Assembly (NCBI GenBank): GCA_037976565.1
Contig: CP137666.1
Location: 52,107,271-52,171,270, forward strand
Reading direction: 5' to 3'
From: Mesocentrotus franciscanus
Taxonomy: Eukaryota; Echinodermata; Echinoidea; Camarodonta; Strongylocentrotidae
DNA length: 64,000 bases
Positions 35,631 to 50,600 of the stretch are shown piece after piece (the stretch's first letter is position 1; each line of letters begins with the position of its first letter). The position numbers and the translations under genes are program-made. The notes beneath the pieces were generated by a model, which was not told where the DNA came from, did not search any database, and saw only the letters and a list, made by a program, of their open reading frames with translations.

Positions 35631-35661
<31 letters not shown>

Positions 35662-38600
35662 TGGGAGTACCAACACTTCCTGACAAGTGTGCAAACCAAT
35701 GTAAATATAGGGTGTCAAAAACAAACCTGTGAAACAGTTTTGAGTTTTGTTCACAAATATTGACCAGTAAAGAGAACTTCCCGCCTCAATCGGCACCCTA
35801 ACAACATCACGATTATTTTGACTTATTGTGTCAACATTAATTGGAGTGTCCTCTCTATTATTTAGCCTACAGTATGTGTAGGTCTTAATACACCCCTATA
35901 TTAAGACAGGTGGTTCTTAGTGAATATTCAAAGACTATTTTTCATACTTTCAGTTTGTACCTTCAAGGCATATTTTAAAATATAATAGGTAGAAAAATAT
36001 GAAATTCATGTAATATCAATCCCCACCTGGGCAATTTCTGTGCAATTTGTCCCATACAACATATGACATTTATCCATGTATTTCATCCAAAAATGAAAAT
36101 CTCCTGATTTGACCAATGCTCAATGGTTTATTCTGGTATCACTAACATTATTAAAGGGTCATGTCAAGATCTTTTTTCATTTTTGGATGAAATAAATGGA
36201 GAAAGAAATGTCGTACATATTGCATAGTATCAGATATTTTTTGAAAACTAAATGAGCTGATATCATCCTAAGGTCACATTTTATGAGGTATTTGTAAATC
36301 ATTCACATGCATTTTCGTTTTATTCTGTCGTGAGGAGGGAGAGAAATATGCAAAGTTGAACCCTAAATTTGCTCATGTTGATGGGAGATATACATTATTT
36401 TTCTAAATGTTACCAACTAAAATCAGTCCCTAGTTCAGATATGAGGCATACAGCATGTTGCGTTGTAGAATACAAGATCATTCCATACCGGTATTCATTC
36501 CATGGGCAGTGCATTCTTAGTACACTTCACAGCCTATATCTACATGTAGCCTATACTTACAAAGTTTTATTGAGTGGGCTACCTAGTGGCTACTTGTATG
36601 TAATCCTATCTTAGTATATGATTGAATTACACTCAATGTTTGTGTATCTAAGCAGACCTGGGACTCAAATAGAACTGACCCTATTTTGATGATGTGAACT
36701 TGAACTCCTGAACATCCCAATAGTCCCATTTTCAAAGAGCTCTGGTACATGGAAGATGTTTGTCTCAATTTCTAATAAGCCAATATATTCTTTCCAGTTG
36801 TGTACTTTATAAAGAAGGGCACAGTGCTGTGCAATTGAATGTACATTTCATATTTTTCATGAAATCTACACTGAATAAAGGTGATATTATCGTACTCTTT
36901 AAAACTACACATGAAATATACATGTATAAAAGTATACTGTAAGTTGCTGCTCTGAATTCAGCATACATTATGTAAATGAATTTTAAATGAAAAATCTTGT
37001 CTATCAAATGAATTCAAGGTTTATTAAGATGTGCGTGTACAGTATGTACATGTAGTAATCAAAATGCAATAGTGAAAAACATTGTATATATGACATGTGT
37101 TTGTGATATTTGAGAAATTGTAGCACCCAGGAATGTATGTACAATGTACATGTACATGTATATCAAGAAATTCAAGTTTAAATTGAAGTTTTAATTTTAT
37201 ATTCTATAAAAAAAAGCATTGAAACATACATGTATACACTCATAGAATTGCAGATAAAATACATCACCACACAGAATAAATTCCAGAGAAAGATGAAATG
37301 GAAAAGTTGGCTTTAATGCAGAACCCCAACAAAAGAAAAGAACCTAACAAAGCAACTGTGATACAAAGGAGAGCCAAAGTTAGATGAAATACTCATTTAT
37401 GAAACATTGTTTTTTTGTTGCTATTTATATTTATTTCTGTTCTATGCAGCATGCATCTGAATTGGAAAAGAAGCAAAACGAATCGGAGAGAAAGAAACTC
37501 CTTGGCAGTGTGATCCAGTATGGCAGTGTCATTCAGGTAAGAAAGGAAGGGAGATGAAGAGAGAGACAGAGGGAGGGGGAGGGAGGGGAGAGAGTGGGGT
37601 GGGAAGGAAAGAGAGGGAGAGGAGAGCATGAGAAAGAGAGAGAGAGAGAGATAGAGAGAGAGAGAGAATCAGAGAGAGAATCAGAGAGAGAGAGAGAGAG
37701 AGAGAGGGTAAGTGAATGAATAAGAAAATGAAAGACTGAGTGTATTAGTTCAAAATTTGAAAGAACAGAGAATGATAGAAGGGAGAAAAATCAGGGGCCC
37801 GTTGCATAAAACTTACCATTGATGGTAACTTTGCCATCAATGGCAACTACCATGGTAACAGGGCTCAACAGCCAATCAAAATCTAAGTTTCCATGGTAGT
37901 TACCATTGATCGCAAAGTTACCATCAATGGTAAGTTTTGTGCAATGGGGACCAGATGTCTTGAATATTCTTTATACTGAACTTTAGAAAATAGTGAAAAA
38001 AAAAGAGTTCGTAGGGAGAAGAGGGAGATGTCATAGTGAAAGAGAAAATCGAAAAGAGAAATGAAATTTTGGTGACAATGACAAGAAAAAAATGAGAGTA
38101 CAATATCGATGAAGAAACTTGTTCTCCTAACGCTCCTAATGTGTGGCCCAGTGTTTTCATAATTATGATCTGTTATGCTGTAAGGCCTAAAAAAAAAAAT
38201 TGATGACTTGGCGTAACCCGCCCGACCCTATTTTTATCGCCGACCCTACGCTTTTTAAAATTTTTTTTATCCGATTGCGATTGCGTAAATATCGATATCG
38301 CAGTGGGGAAAACCCGGATGTTTGTTGCTTTCGTTCTGGGCTTTGCCGCGCCGTGTTTGGGCCAGCTCGCGCGCCGAGTGCAGCGGGCAGGTACGCCATA
38401 GTACCGCTAGGCGATTGTATCCCCAACATGGCGTCCTATGGCGTTCAGTTCACGGGTAAATTTGGTGCTCACGTTTTATTCAGCGTTCTTCGGAAGGTGG
38501 ACATTGAAGCAACAATCGGAGAAATCGTTCAAGATCTGGCCGCTGATATTTTTGTGGTTAAGAACATCAAGGCATCTAAGGAAAACTGTGGTCCGTTTTC

Positions 38601-41600
38601 TGATTTGCTGTTGTCTGAAACAGTGTCACTATTTATATTTGAACATATTGTGGTCTACCCCTCTCATCAGATCATCCCCAAGGTCTGAGGACCTATCTAC
38701 GCCACTGTATGTATGTATGTGTATGAATGGCTAATTTCATGTATGCAAATATAAGCAACAACAACAACAACAACAAAAAAAAAAAAATCGCCCTACCTAC
38801 CCTAATTTTTTTAGTGACCCGTTACGCCAAGTCATCAATTTTTTTTTTTAGGCCTAATTGTAGCGCAGAAACACGTGCAATTATGTACGTCAACTTGTAC
38901 TTAAGTATGTATACCACGATGATACTGTAATCCTATTAATCTTTCACATGCAAGGTCAAATTGATTATTCAAGAATATTATAATGTATTACCGGTGTTAG
39001 ATCTGTTGTTCCCTTTTAATATGCTATTTATTTAACTTATGATATGTGTATTATATAATATATTAAAATTCAATTGTTAATTATGGATGATTATTATACA
39101 TGTTAAAAAGTTATATACAGGATATGGGCTAGGGTGTGTAATGGATTGTTATCTGCTATGTAAATTCTTAAATCAGATTGTAATAGTTCAAAACCAGGTG
39201 CTTTTACCTCTTCTTAAGAATAGCATTTCTACTGCTAGAACCTTTCACCAATTGTTACAACTCAGTGATATGATTCACCATTTTGTGGAATGACACAAAC
39301 CTGGACCACACATGAATTTTTGCAAACATTTCATGCATGCTTATTTTTCTGGTTCATATATTGATGAATATGATAATGTAAAAAAACGGCTCAGAAATAT
39401 CTTGTTGCTTTGTAGACTGACCCCTTCAGCCAGGGCTTCTGTTCAACTTTTTTGTAGCTATAAATGAAGAAAAAAAGTGAATAGAAGATGATTTGTGTCA
39501 TTTCGTTGAACAGTTACTCCACTTAAAGAGCAATAAGTTCCTGACAGTCAACAAACGTTTGCCAGCTCTCCTGGAGAAGAATGCAATGAGGGTGACTCTT
39601 GACGCCAATGGTAACGAGGGATCCTGGCTGTACATTGTGCCTTTCTACAAGCTCAGATCCCAGGGAGACAATGTAAGTGGTATCATAATTATTCCTTTGG
39701 TGTAGCGTTTGACCAGTTGTGTGTATGAGCATGCAAGGATGAACTGACTAGATTTTGGGTGGAAAAGGGCAAAGGTCAAAGGTCTCAGGGTCATAAAAGT
39801 GTTTAAAAATACCAGAAAATAACTTGTTACGATATAACTTGAGAACCCTTTTAAGATAAAGTTGAGTTCTGGTCATGCGCTTGCATTGTGAAAGAAACGG
39901 TGTGGAATCGATCAAAAAGAGTTGATCATGTAGCATATAAGTATTGGTGTGTACTGCAAGGTTCTGGAGTCATCAAAATGATAAGAAATTTGGCCCAGTC
40001 TTGGTAATTAGTAACAAGCACTTTACACAGAAAGATGTATATGGGACTACACAAACATGTGGCTTAAAAATCCGTCCCGATTTTTATGCTGTTACATGCC
40101 ATATTTAGAATATGAAGGCATTTGAAGAGCCATGCTTTTCAGGGAACATTTTTTATCTGATGTTCTTCCACACTTGCATAATAACAATGATAACATTCAC
40201 AAATTAATTTTCACCTCTTCCCAGAACTCAACTTTCTCTTTAACAGATTTTTACCAAACTTGGATGGTGTGTGTATGAGAATCTAAGGATGAATTGACTA
40301 GATTTTGGGTAGAAGAGGTCAAAGGTTCCAGGGTCATGAAAGTGTTTTAAAATACCAGAACAAACCTCATTACCACAATAACTTGAAAATCATTGAAGCA
40401 ATTATTAAGGCCATTTAAAAAACAAAAACATGTTTAGCATCCTGCCTTTTTGAAAAATAGGAAGGAGGAGGCCCTTTTTTTTTTTTCTTTCAAAATGGCC
40501 GCTCCGTACATTTTCCCTCCAGCCAGTCGGGCTATTTTTCAAGATGGCCGCCATCATTTATGTTTTGTTTTTTTAAATTCAGAAAAAGACCATTTTAGCA
40601 GTATGTTTTCATGTTTTTCATGTTTTTCATTAAGATTATAACAAAACAAAAAAATTGAAAAAAAAGAAGAAAAAAGAAAAAAAAAGGGGCAGGCGGCCCG
40701 CAAAAAGGAAGCGGGCGGGGATGCTAAACATTAATATTTTTTGATATGGCCTAAAACCAATCTTGGATGAAGTATTTATTCATTCTTATTAAATTTCACA
40801 GTGCCTATGGTAATAAGCTTTTGCTGAAATGTGTTGAAGTAAGAATGGCATGGAGGGCAGAGGCATAATTGTTGATTGCATGCTGACAAATAGATGGAAA
40901 TTACTTATAGTATTGCATGATAATGTCTCTGTTAACATTGATTATAACAAAGCATTTAATTCATGTTAAATTTCATTTTCCTCTCTGGCTTTTTCATGTT
41001 GTCCTTACTGATTTCCTATCATCTGTCTGTCTCTCTGTCTGTCTGTATGTCTCTTTGTCACTTTCTCTCTCTGTCTCTCCTCTCTCTCTCTCTCTGTCTG
41101 TCTCTGTCTATCTTTCTAGCTCTCTCTCTCTCTCACTCAGCACTGTTTTCTATCATTCTTGCTGTCAGCTATAATCACCTTCCTTTGTGTTTTATCATCC
41201 ATAGGTTGTGGTTGGTGACAAGGTAGTCTTGAATCCAGTCAATGCAGGGCAGCCTCTACATGCAAGCAACTATGACCTGGTCGATAATGCAGGCTGCAAA
41301 GAGGTAAGGGGGCTGGTCAGAAGACTAATATTCTATAACTAGTTCTTTGCAAACTATACTTCCTTTAGTAGTCTTCATCATTACATATACAATACACGTA
41401 GGTGTACATTTCTTATTCATGTACTCAGTGCATCGGTTTCATTCTTAGTCTGTATCTGAGATGGATATGTAATCTTAGTATCTATTGATCAGTATGTAGT
41501 TTCAGATTCTTGGTGATTTCCACACTTGGATAACCTACATTAACTGATGTATTGCTTTTGTATTGCTTCTGCCCTAGCACCAGGGAATATATCATGGGAA

Positions 41601-44600
41601 TCTAGGGCTTTGTATTCAAGGGGTTAAGAATGAATAGGTTGTAATTCATACACAGTGGATTTGTAAGTTGATAACTTCATTTTCTTCAAGATCAGTTAAT
41701 TTTATATCCCACATACCAAGAATCTTGCAAGATGATTGGTCTAAATGAGGTCACATGACAAATGATAGATTGCCTATTTTGAGGGTTGTAGTCATAGTCT
41801 TTTTTCCGCTGATGCCGCATGGACGTACATGTACATGCTAATAGCTAATGGGCCATTTGCAAAGTATGCATACAGGCTCTTGTGACGTAGGTCAATGCGG
41901 AGCGCTTATGTGCAACAATGCGCAAACTGAAGCAGCTCGCTACCATAGGCCTATGGTTAAAAAAGTTTAGTGTTAGACTTATGTGTTCATTATTCATCTT
42001 CTTCTTGTTAGAAAAGTATTATCAATGTGGGATATAAAGCAAATAATCACATCCTTTACTCTGGAGATGGGACAAACTCTCATTGCTTCTGTGATCTCGG
42101 GGCTATTAGCTATACGATCTTCCCTTGCTTTCAGCTTTGGAAGATAGTAGCCCTGAGATCTCCTCTGTGGTGATTGTTTGTCCAATCGCCGGAGTAGTTG
42201 GTATTTATTTACTTAATATGTATAATTGGCTTAAAGTATATTGATTTCTGGCTGGAAAAGCATGTATTTTTTGGAACAAGTCTTAATAAAAACATGTATC
42301 ATATAAAATGACCCTATTTAACTTATGGAAATGCAGTGCTACCATAAGATGCGCACTTGAAATCCACTGTAGAGAGATTTGATTTTAATGACAAAATATT
42401 ACAAAATTAAAAGAATACAAAAGATTGTGTTGATTACAACCTTGTAATTTTAATTATTTTAGGCTTCTCATTTGCGTATTAAGTGCTATTCGCTCTTGAT
42501 ATAGTAGACTGCCTAAGGCAAAACTCTATGCTGCATAAACTAAAAGGGCATACCATTATATCTGTATCTTAAAACACTTACATCACGAGTACCCTTAGAG
42601 ATCTTTGTTGTGTGCAGCTATATTTTTTTCCCAACATGTAATAATTTTATATTTTTATTTTTGCTGGATTCGATGTGGTCTACCACATTATGTATAGATT
42701 TATGCTTTACTTAAGAAAAATAGAGTTAATATTATTTCCAACCAACCTGAAGAATCTTTTTATTCTTCAAGCAACAGAATTTAGAAATTTAAAAATTCCA
42801 CCTCATAATTTAGAAATGTCTTGCTTTCTATTATCTGCAAGTATAAAAGCATTCTATTAAATGAATGAATGTGGGATACCAACAAATATCATTAAAATGC
42901 CCTTGTTATGAATGTATCTAAAGTGATATTATATAAAGTATGAGATTTGCCATTTCCTTTCAACATGCAACAGTTTAAGTGCCTATTGTACAGAGACAAG
43001 CTGTATTTAAGGTGCCACAGAGTCTCCACTTCAAAAGAGTATGCAGCAAGTATTCAAAAGAAGATTTTGATGGAGGAGAAAATGTGAAGTGTCCATATGT
43101 AAAGTATAAGTAGTATTCAAAAGGATATTCATCAAGTATATAAACATAAAGGAAAGGTTTTTGATAAGAGAAAATGTGAAATGTCTCATTTTCAAAATAG
43201 GATTCTAAAGTAGTCATCTTGTATAGAAAATGAAAGTGTTTGATGTAGAAACCAATGCGGTCACAAACAATGACAAAAGTCGCGAAAATAAAGTCATAAA
43301 TATGAAAAGAAAGTCATGAATATAGAAAATACTCATCGAAAGAGGAGATGTCCTAGAGGTCTATAGAAGTTCAGGAAAATCTAGTTCATACACTCCCTTT
43401 GACTCCCTATAGAGCACCAGAATTAACCCCTTGATAACTGAATTCTCCCATTGCTATAGGCTTAGATACAGGGAGCACCATGTTCCCATAGGCAGAGAGT
43501 TAATACATAATTACAGTTTGAATTGCGCTTGGAAACGTCCCCACTGCCTTGCCCACACACAACCTACTCCTTGCAAAGAAAGAAAAATTGATGCAAGAAC
43601 TCAGAAGTCATAACTAGAATCATTGTAGACAGGATTCTTTTAAAGACTTAAGTTAGTGAGTCTTTCTTGAGCTCTTTTCAATTTGTTAAATTAATGTAAG
43701 TTAGGACTGCTACATGTAGTTGTCATAGACTCATCATTAGTGAAACAAGCCAGCTGTGTCTTAATGTCATGTTTTCTTTGCCAGCAAACTCTTTCTTACA
43801 TTCCAATCTTTGGATTTGAGATATAAAAGACTGAGCATAATTATTAGGGACATCAAAACATTTGTCACTTGTGGAAATACATGTATGCGGTTGTACGACA
43901 TTGTAAATAAAGATATGATATTTGATAAAATCTCACCCTGGTTTTGGCTGGAAAGATTGCAATGAAATGCCGTTTGAAAAGATGAGTTTGTTGAACAAGA
44001 TGAAGATCAATTGAGGCCTAGCATCTTTGCGAAGCATTGATGTAAGCAATCATAAGTCATAACTAGAACCATTGTAGACAGGATTCTTTTAAAGACTTAA
44101 GTTAATAAATCTTTCTTTTTATAGCTCTTTTCAATTTGGCAATACTGATATTTTATCAGTAATCAATATTCTATTCATCAAACAAAATATGAAGTGTTTA
44201 AATAAATTAATATGGCAGCAATAATTGTTATCAAGGGGAATTGGCGATTTGTATTTCAATATTTACTACATAAACATAAGTTTTCCTCTTTACATTTTAA
44301 ACCATTACACAAAAAAAAGAATAATTATGATAATAATAGTTATGATTAACGAATCATACCTGCAATGCAAATTTTTGCCTTTTCTGTCTATTTGTGCAAT
44401 CATCCCGTTCTGAATAGAATTTCCCGTAGTTCATTTTGAAATGCTAAAGCTGAGATACTGGGGCTTGTGAGGTCTCTGGGAAATGCATGTTATACCATGA
44501 TGACATTGTATTTAACAGCAAACCCTGTTATTGTATTTTTTAATGTGATATAGAACTGTCTTTCTAGATCAAACCAAGATTCATTTGAATTGGTATTCAG

Positions 44601-47600
44601 TAGGTTAACCATAGATGTCTGTGCGCCCAAGGGACATGATGGGGAGGGGGCGTATCTATAACTGCCATTAAGAGAGGCTCCCTCGTGCTTTCTACCCAGC
44701 TTGATGAGATAATTAAGAGCTTAAGGGCTTCCATCAGTAGTAATTTAGTATTGTATAGGCTCATTGAGACATGAGGTGACACCAATGGTGCATAACAAAA
44801 ACTTAGAACAGCAAAGCATAATGATATTAAACAGTAGCATGCTTCACTGATCTGTATCTTGTAACACACAGATCAGAGAATCAATCTTGAAGCCATTGTT
44901 GTTTGCTGATACACTGTTTGTTTCATCTTTTAATCTCCAATATTGCATATTGCCATACAAATATGTTAAGTTTTGCTGAAGTATGTATTTTTTAAAGGTA
45001 GTTATCGTGTCTTGTCTGAATCAGACCTTTTATCCTCTCAGTTTAATACACAGGAGAAAGATGGATGGTATATTTAGCTATTAAAATTTACAGGCCAAAT
45101 CCCATGTCAGTCATATTGTGTAACAGAGTGTCTGAACTAAGAGACTATGCCTACTCCACGGTCTACTGCACCCCATAGGCTTTGTACTTATGCTGCTCCA
45201 GTCTAAGGCTGACTGAGCTACATGAAGGCTCTGCTCAAGATTTTATGGAAAAACTATGCCTGCAGACTACATCATAGTTGTAGCTCATATGATGATGAAC
45301 TCACTAACACCCACTCCCATTATCAAAAATCTCAAGTAATTTTGTTCTCACTGATGTTATGTTTTTGATGCACTGTCCTGATCTTATGAGAAATTCTCAT
45401 TCAGTTGCATTCAGAGTCGATATTGATAAATTATCAAAAAACAATGTCATTGAAGCAAACAAGTTAAAATGATGAATTTGCAACAATATATTGTCTGCTG
45501 ATCGAGAGCCAGAAGGGCGTTGACTTGTTCTTTAACACAGCATTAATGCCCTCCTGGCTCTGAAAAGAGGTGTGATTAATACAATGCATTAGGACATGGC
45601 TATTGCAGAAACCTCACTTTCATAATGAAACCATTTTACAATGACAGCGAAGCAAAAATGATAAGTTCGCATTAATATCTTGTTTGCTGAGAGCCAGAAG
45701 CCTTCTGGGTCTCAGAAGGGCATTGACTGTTACTTTAATACATAGTTAATGGCTCTCAACAGAGGTATGCTAAATGCAATCCATCAGGACAAGGCTATCG
45801 CAGAAAATTCACTTTCATAATGACACCATCACTGTTTTGTAATGCCTTTCAAATTTGAATTTTTGAAATGAAAATCTGCTACTTGCAAGTAAATCATGCA
45901 TATCAAGAAGACTAAGGATTTCATTACAAAAAACAAAAGACAGAAAGATGCAAGCATAACAGAAGACCATACGCTTTGATTATGGACCTAGCTGGTCCAT
46001 GCTTTGATACAGGGGATAATCTTCTAGATGGATGGAAAACCTCTGGAATTGATGTTTTAATGTCGCCGAAGACGTGTGCATGTACATGCAAGCATTAGCT
46101 TCATGCGAGAGAACCATCCTTTGTTCTATAATCACTAGGATTAATTTAGTTAATTGAGAGCGGCATTCATGGCCAGTGTCGGCCTTGCATCTCGGGCAGA
46201 TGATTAGATAGTGTTATTCACCAGCACATCTCATATGAGTTGAACACGACAAAGGCTATGTTCGCACGATAGTGCATAAAATTTTAGTTTAGCTCTTGGA
46301 TTTAAACGGGGAGGTAAATGGCCTTGTAGTAAAAGGAATATGCGGTTTCGTAACTCTAAATTTACTTGATGTTTTGAACCATGAACGATGTTATCTTAAG
46401 AGTGGAAAATATGAGCAGTTGGGTATTCTCACTCAAACATATGTGCCATGCAGATGTTAACTTCAATTTTTTGCCTGCTTGTAGTTATGTCTGCTTGCGT
46501 AGCTTGTAGTTTAAAACTTTAAACATTTGTTGTTTTGGTTCCTTGTGAACTTGTGTTTTTAGCAGGCCATTGTTTAAAGAGGTTTTGCAAACTTTAGATT
46601 TAAAACTAGGACTGTTCCGTGTGAATATAGCTGTAAAAGTAAATGAACCCAATTCCTTTTTCAGTCTGCTAATATGCCTTCTTCTTTTGTTTCATTCATT
46701 GTCATCAGTACATTTGTTGTGTTCTTCTTTCAATCTTTGCTTTCTTTCCTTCTTCTTTCTCTTTCCCCTCTCTCTTCACTTTCCCTCATCTCTCCTCATT
46801 TTCTAGCAACTCCCCTCTCTCTCTCTTCTTAATCTTTCTCTTTATTTTGTCTCATAATTTAAGCGTTATTTTCTTACTTTTCCTGTCTCTTTGAACACCT
46901 CGTCATTTATTCCAATTTTCTACTTGACACATGTTTTGCTTGAGTTCTACAGATACTTGTACATGTATAAGGCCTTTAGTAGTTTCCATCCTAAAGGAAG
47001 TTAATGTCAATGTTGCTGTAGATTCAAAATAATGGGTAATTCTTTGTATAGTCTTTGAATGCATGAAGAAGTAGATAGGGAAAACAAAAACAGTTTCATT
47101 AGCCGTCTTGTCCATATCCTCACCCTAAACTTCTTCTAAGCCTCTTGAAATTTATTTACATGTGTATCCAATGGTGATGAATTATGGATGAGGAGGAATG
47201 ATCCTGAGCAGTAATGTATCCGCTCCCTCAATCTCCATTAATCCTAGTCCAATCCTGGTTAGGTGAGAGACTTCATTTGAAAGGATTTCCATTACAAATC
47301 ATGATCATGTTTATCTGGAATGAAAAAGTTTTTACAAATCATTAACAGTTTGAACTCGGTTTATAGTATCGTGAAACATCCTACAATCTTGGTTGACTTC
47401 ATGAGATGAACAAATTATGAATAACTTTATTAAAAAAAAAAATCTATATTGCTGAACATTATCATGTCTGGTTGACCATGCAGATAATACCTGGCAACTA
47501 CCCCTTGGACAACCCCTCCCCCGCCCCTCTCGAAGAATATCCCAGGGAGAAACTACATGTACATGTATCTGTCCTTTTAGGTTAACTACCTCCTACCAAC

Positions 47601-50600
47601 TTACCTCATCTTTGTGAAATGGTATCCGGAACAACCAGCTGCATATTGCAACCACAGAAAAAGACAACTTCCTTGTAGGACAAATAACCCCTAGGACAAT
47701 TAACCCCTAGGACAATCACCCCAGGATAAATACCCCTAGGATAATTACCCTGGATCCACTGTCTGTGGACAAGTCGATACCCTTCTTATTTTGTCAGGGT
47801 AACTTGAGTAAATTTTCTATATTTTTTTTGGTCTGCATGGGGAGTATTTTACTCAGGGAGGGGGACGATAAGTCTTACTTTGGTGATAGACTGGAGGGTA
47901 GTTATCTTTACACTACTGTAAACGCAGAAATATTTGCGGTACATTAATTTTCGTGGATTTCACGCTAAGATTGGCAAGCGCGAATTTATAAGCATGACTT
48001 ATTATGCGTGTTTTGAACGGGCTGAATTGCGTGCAACGCGAATTTGAGAACCAGCGAATATGTTTTGGGGTGGCTCAGCGCAAAAAATTAATCGCGTGAA
48101 AATAACAGCGTTTACAGTATTTAATTGAAATACAATCCGCTTTTATAAAATCTTAGTTGAAAAGAATGTTCACTGGTGATCATGATCATTTTAATCTGAT
48201 ACAAAGAGTGTTTAAAAACCTTTGACAGCTTTGTATGAGGACTCAATTAAATTGATGAAATCTCTACAACCTTACTTGAGTTTAAAGGATGAACAAATTT
48301 ATTTTGATGAATGAAATCAATATATCTACCGATTGACTTGCAAATCACAAATTCATCAGTCTGACACCTGAAGGTTTTTTACATTTTATAACTGTAATCT
48401 TGACAACTGCAGTGTGTATTTTATTAAATAGCGAAGTAAATGAGCATGAAAAAACCAGGTAGTGACACTAGGTAATAAATATGATGAGCAGGATATATCA
48501 AAAACATGTACATGTATACAACCCATGAATATAATGTCATTTTCTCTTCACCAGTACAAATAGCCACATATTTATGTATGAATATGTATATCAATCATAC
48601 TATTCAAATCTGTGTAAGAACCAGTAATGATCATATTCAGCATCACCTGGGACAGGGAGGGGAAATTAAATTAATCAATATGAACCTAACCCTAACCCTA
48701 ACCCTAAAGTAGAAGACAGACCGAGAGATCGATCGAGTGCAATATAAGGAGAGACAAGGGGAGTGTTTCACAAAGACTAAGATCGACTTTAAGTTGGACT
48801 TAAGTATAACAGGCCGTTCGTGCCATTGTTTGCTCTCACCATTATGATCTTTAGATAATATTTTTTCCTTCAATAATGAATTATCAAAAAATGTATAGTT
48901 TTGTAGATTTTTTACCATGATTTGTACGTCCCGTAAGAGACCAATGCCAGTAAATGATGAGAGAAAACAATGGCACAAACGGCCTGTTATACTTAAGTCC
49001 AACTAAAAGTCGATCTTAGTGTTTGTGAAACACCCCCAAGATCGTATAGCCTACTGACAGTTCAGCCGGTGCTAACAAAAGGACTGGTCAAGGATTCTAT
49101 CAAAAGAGCAAAAATCTAAAATTTCTAACAAGCAGAAAAGTGTGTGGGGAGGGACACAATAACACTTTGGGGCATATTTTTCTTTTCTGTACTTATGTTA
49201 TGGGTTTTAAAGGGAGACAGGGGCCAAGTGTGCCCCCTTCATCTGTCTCTGCAGTTTGGAAAACATCATTGAAATAGCCAAACATCCTTTTGATGTATAT
49301 TATATGCTCTTAAATGTGCATGTGAAACATATTTTGTTCAACTTCTTTATGTGTAGAATAGTGACATTTGTACATGCATTTATTATCAGTTGAAAACATG
49401 CATTTGAAGAAGAAGAAAAAATAACTGCATTATGATATAATTCTGTCACATCAAATCTGTTTGCTCTTGCACACATGCTCTCAACCATCTGATTACTAGT
49501 CGTGAAATTCAGAGTGGAAATTGGTAATGACGTGGTTGATTAAGAACCTTAGGAAACCAGTCTTCCTGTTCTTGAATCCTTCCTTACCTCCGTCCAATTC
49601 CTTATACATATCCTTATATACATGTAATCACTTTCCGTAAGTTGTACCTTTTAAGATTTCATATTTCTAGACTGTTTTTTTCTTCAATAGACTTGATATG
49701 AGATGGATATATTCATTACAGGAATTTACATTTAAATTGCTACATGTACAGTAGTTGTGGTTTTCAGGGCTTATTTGTCAAGGAAGAAGGTCAATCAATC
49801 GTTTCCATGTTCAGACAGTAAGAAATGTCAAAATTTGTACATATACAATGTACATCGGCATAGGATGCCTTTTGCAATTACAGTATTGATACACCTCAAA
49901 TACATGTAAATGTTATAATGTGTGCATTATCTTGAGTATAAATCAGATTTTTGGGAATATGAAATGTCATAAAAGGTTGGGGCTGAATGTTTTTTTTTTA
50001 AATCAAAGTATCATGCTAATGCTGCTTATTCCTGTTAAATTTTCATGTGTCCAGGTAGTATCTATGATTTCATATATTATCAATTCGTATGGGAGACTTA
50101 AATGATAATATCCATGTTAGAACACTGTGTTTAATGATTGACTAACTTGGTTGACTTGAAAGAATCATAAATCTGGTTGGATGGAAAGACATCCTGTTTG
50201 AAATAGATATCATAGTGATATATATATATATACCAAGACGTGACCATATGTTTTTTCCTTTGAAACAGGATATATTTTGTTAAGTTTTTTATTTGATTTG
50301 ATATGAAGTGGTTTTATTGATTAAAAGACATACATTCAAAATAGCAGCCAAAGGCTGAAACAAATTGAATTTACAAAAGATTAAAAATAACATTGAAATA
50401 CAATACATTGAAAATTGGTTAAATAAAATACTGTAATATGCACAGTAATATACAAATTAGGAATAAGATTGCACAAATAAAAATCATCAAGGAAATGGAA
50501 AAAGACAGGGAAATGAAAATGGCAGATGAGATAAAGCTTGAAATAGAAGAAGAGTGAGAAAATACATGCTTGGATAAAGATTGAAATTTACAGTAACGAC

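Larger units (their letters stand above)
37537..39513. other. ITPR intron 4
   Basis: GA-rich microsatellite (37537-37708), MITE 37794-37952 and element 38183-38855. The rest is plain AT-rich sequence. Confidence 0.65.
39673..41204. other. ITPR intron 5
   Basis: Inverted TTAA MITE copy (39851-40243), paired AAAATGGCCG / AAGATGGCCGCC words near 40490-40550, and a CT microsatellite before exon 6. Confidence 0.6.

Noticed and set aside
38200..38688. 162-codon frame inside the AGGCCTAAAA element
   Set aside because: Starts within the inverted repeat, no recognisable domain, overlaps another frame; repeat-derived.
41994..42185. 63-codon minus-strand frame
   Set aside because: No splice or domain support, embedded in an ITPR intron.
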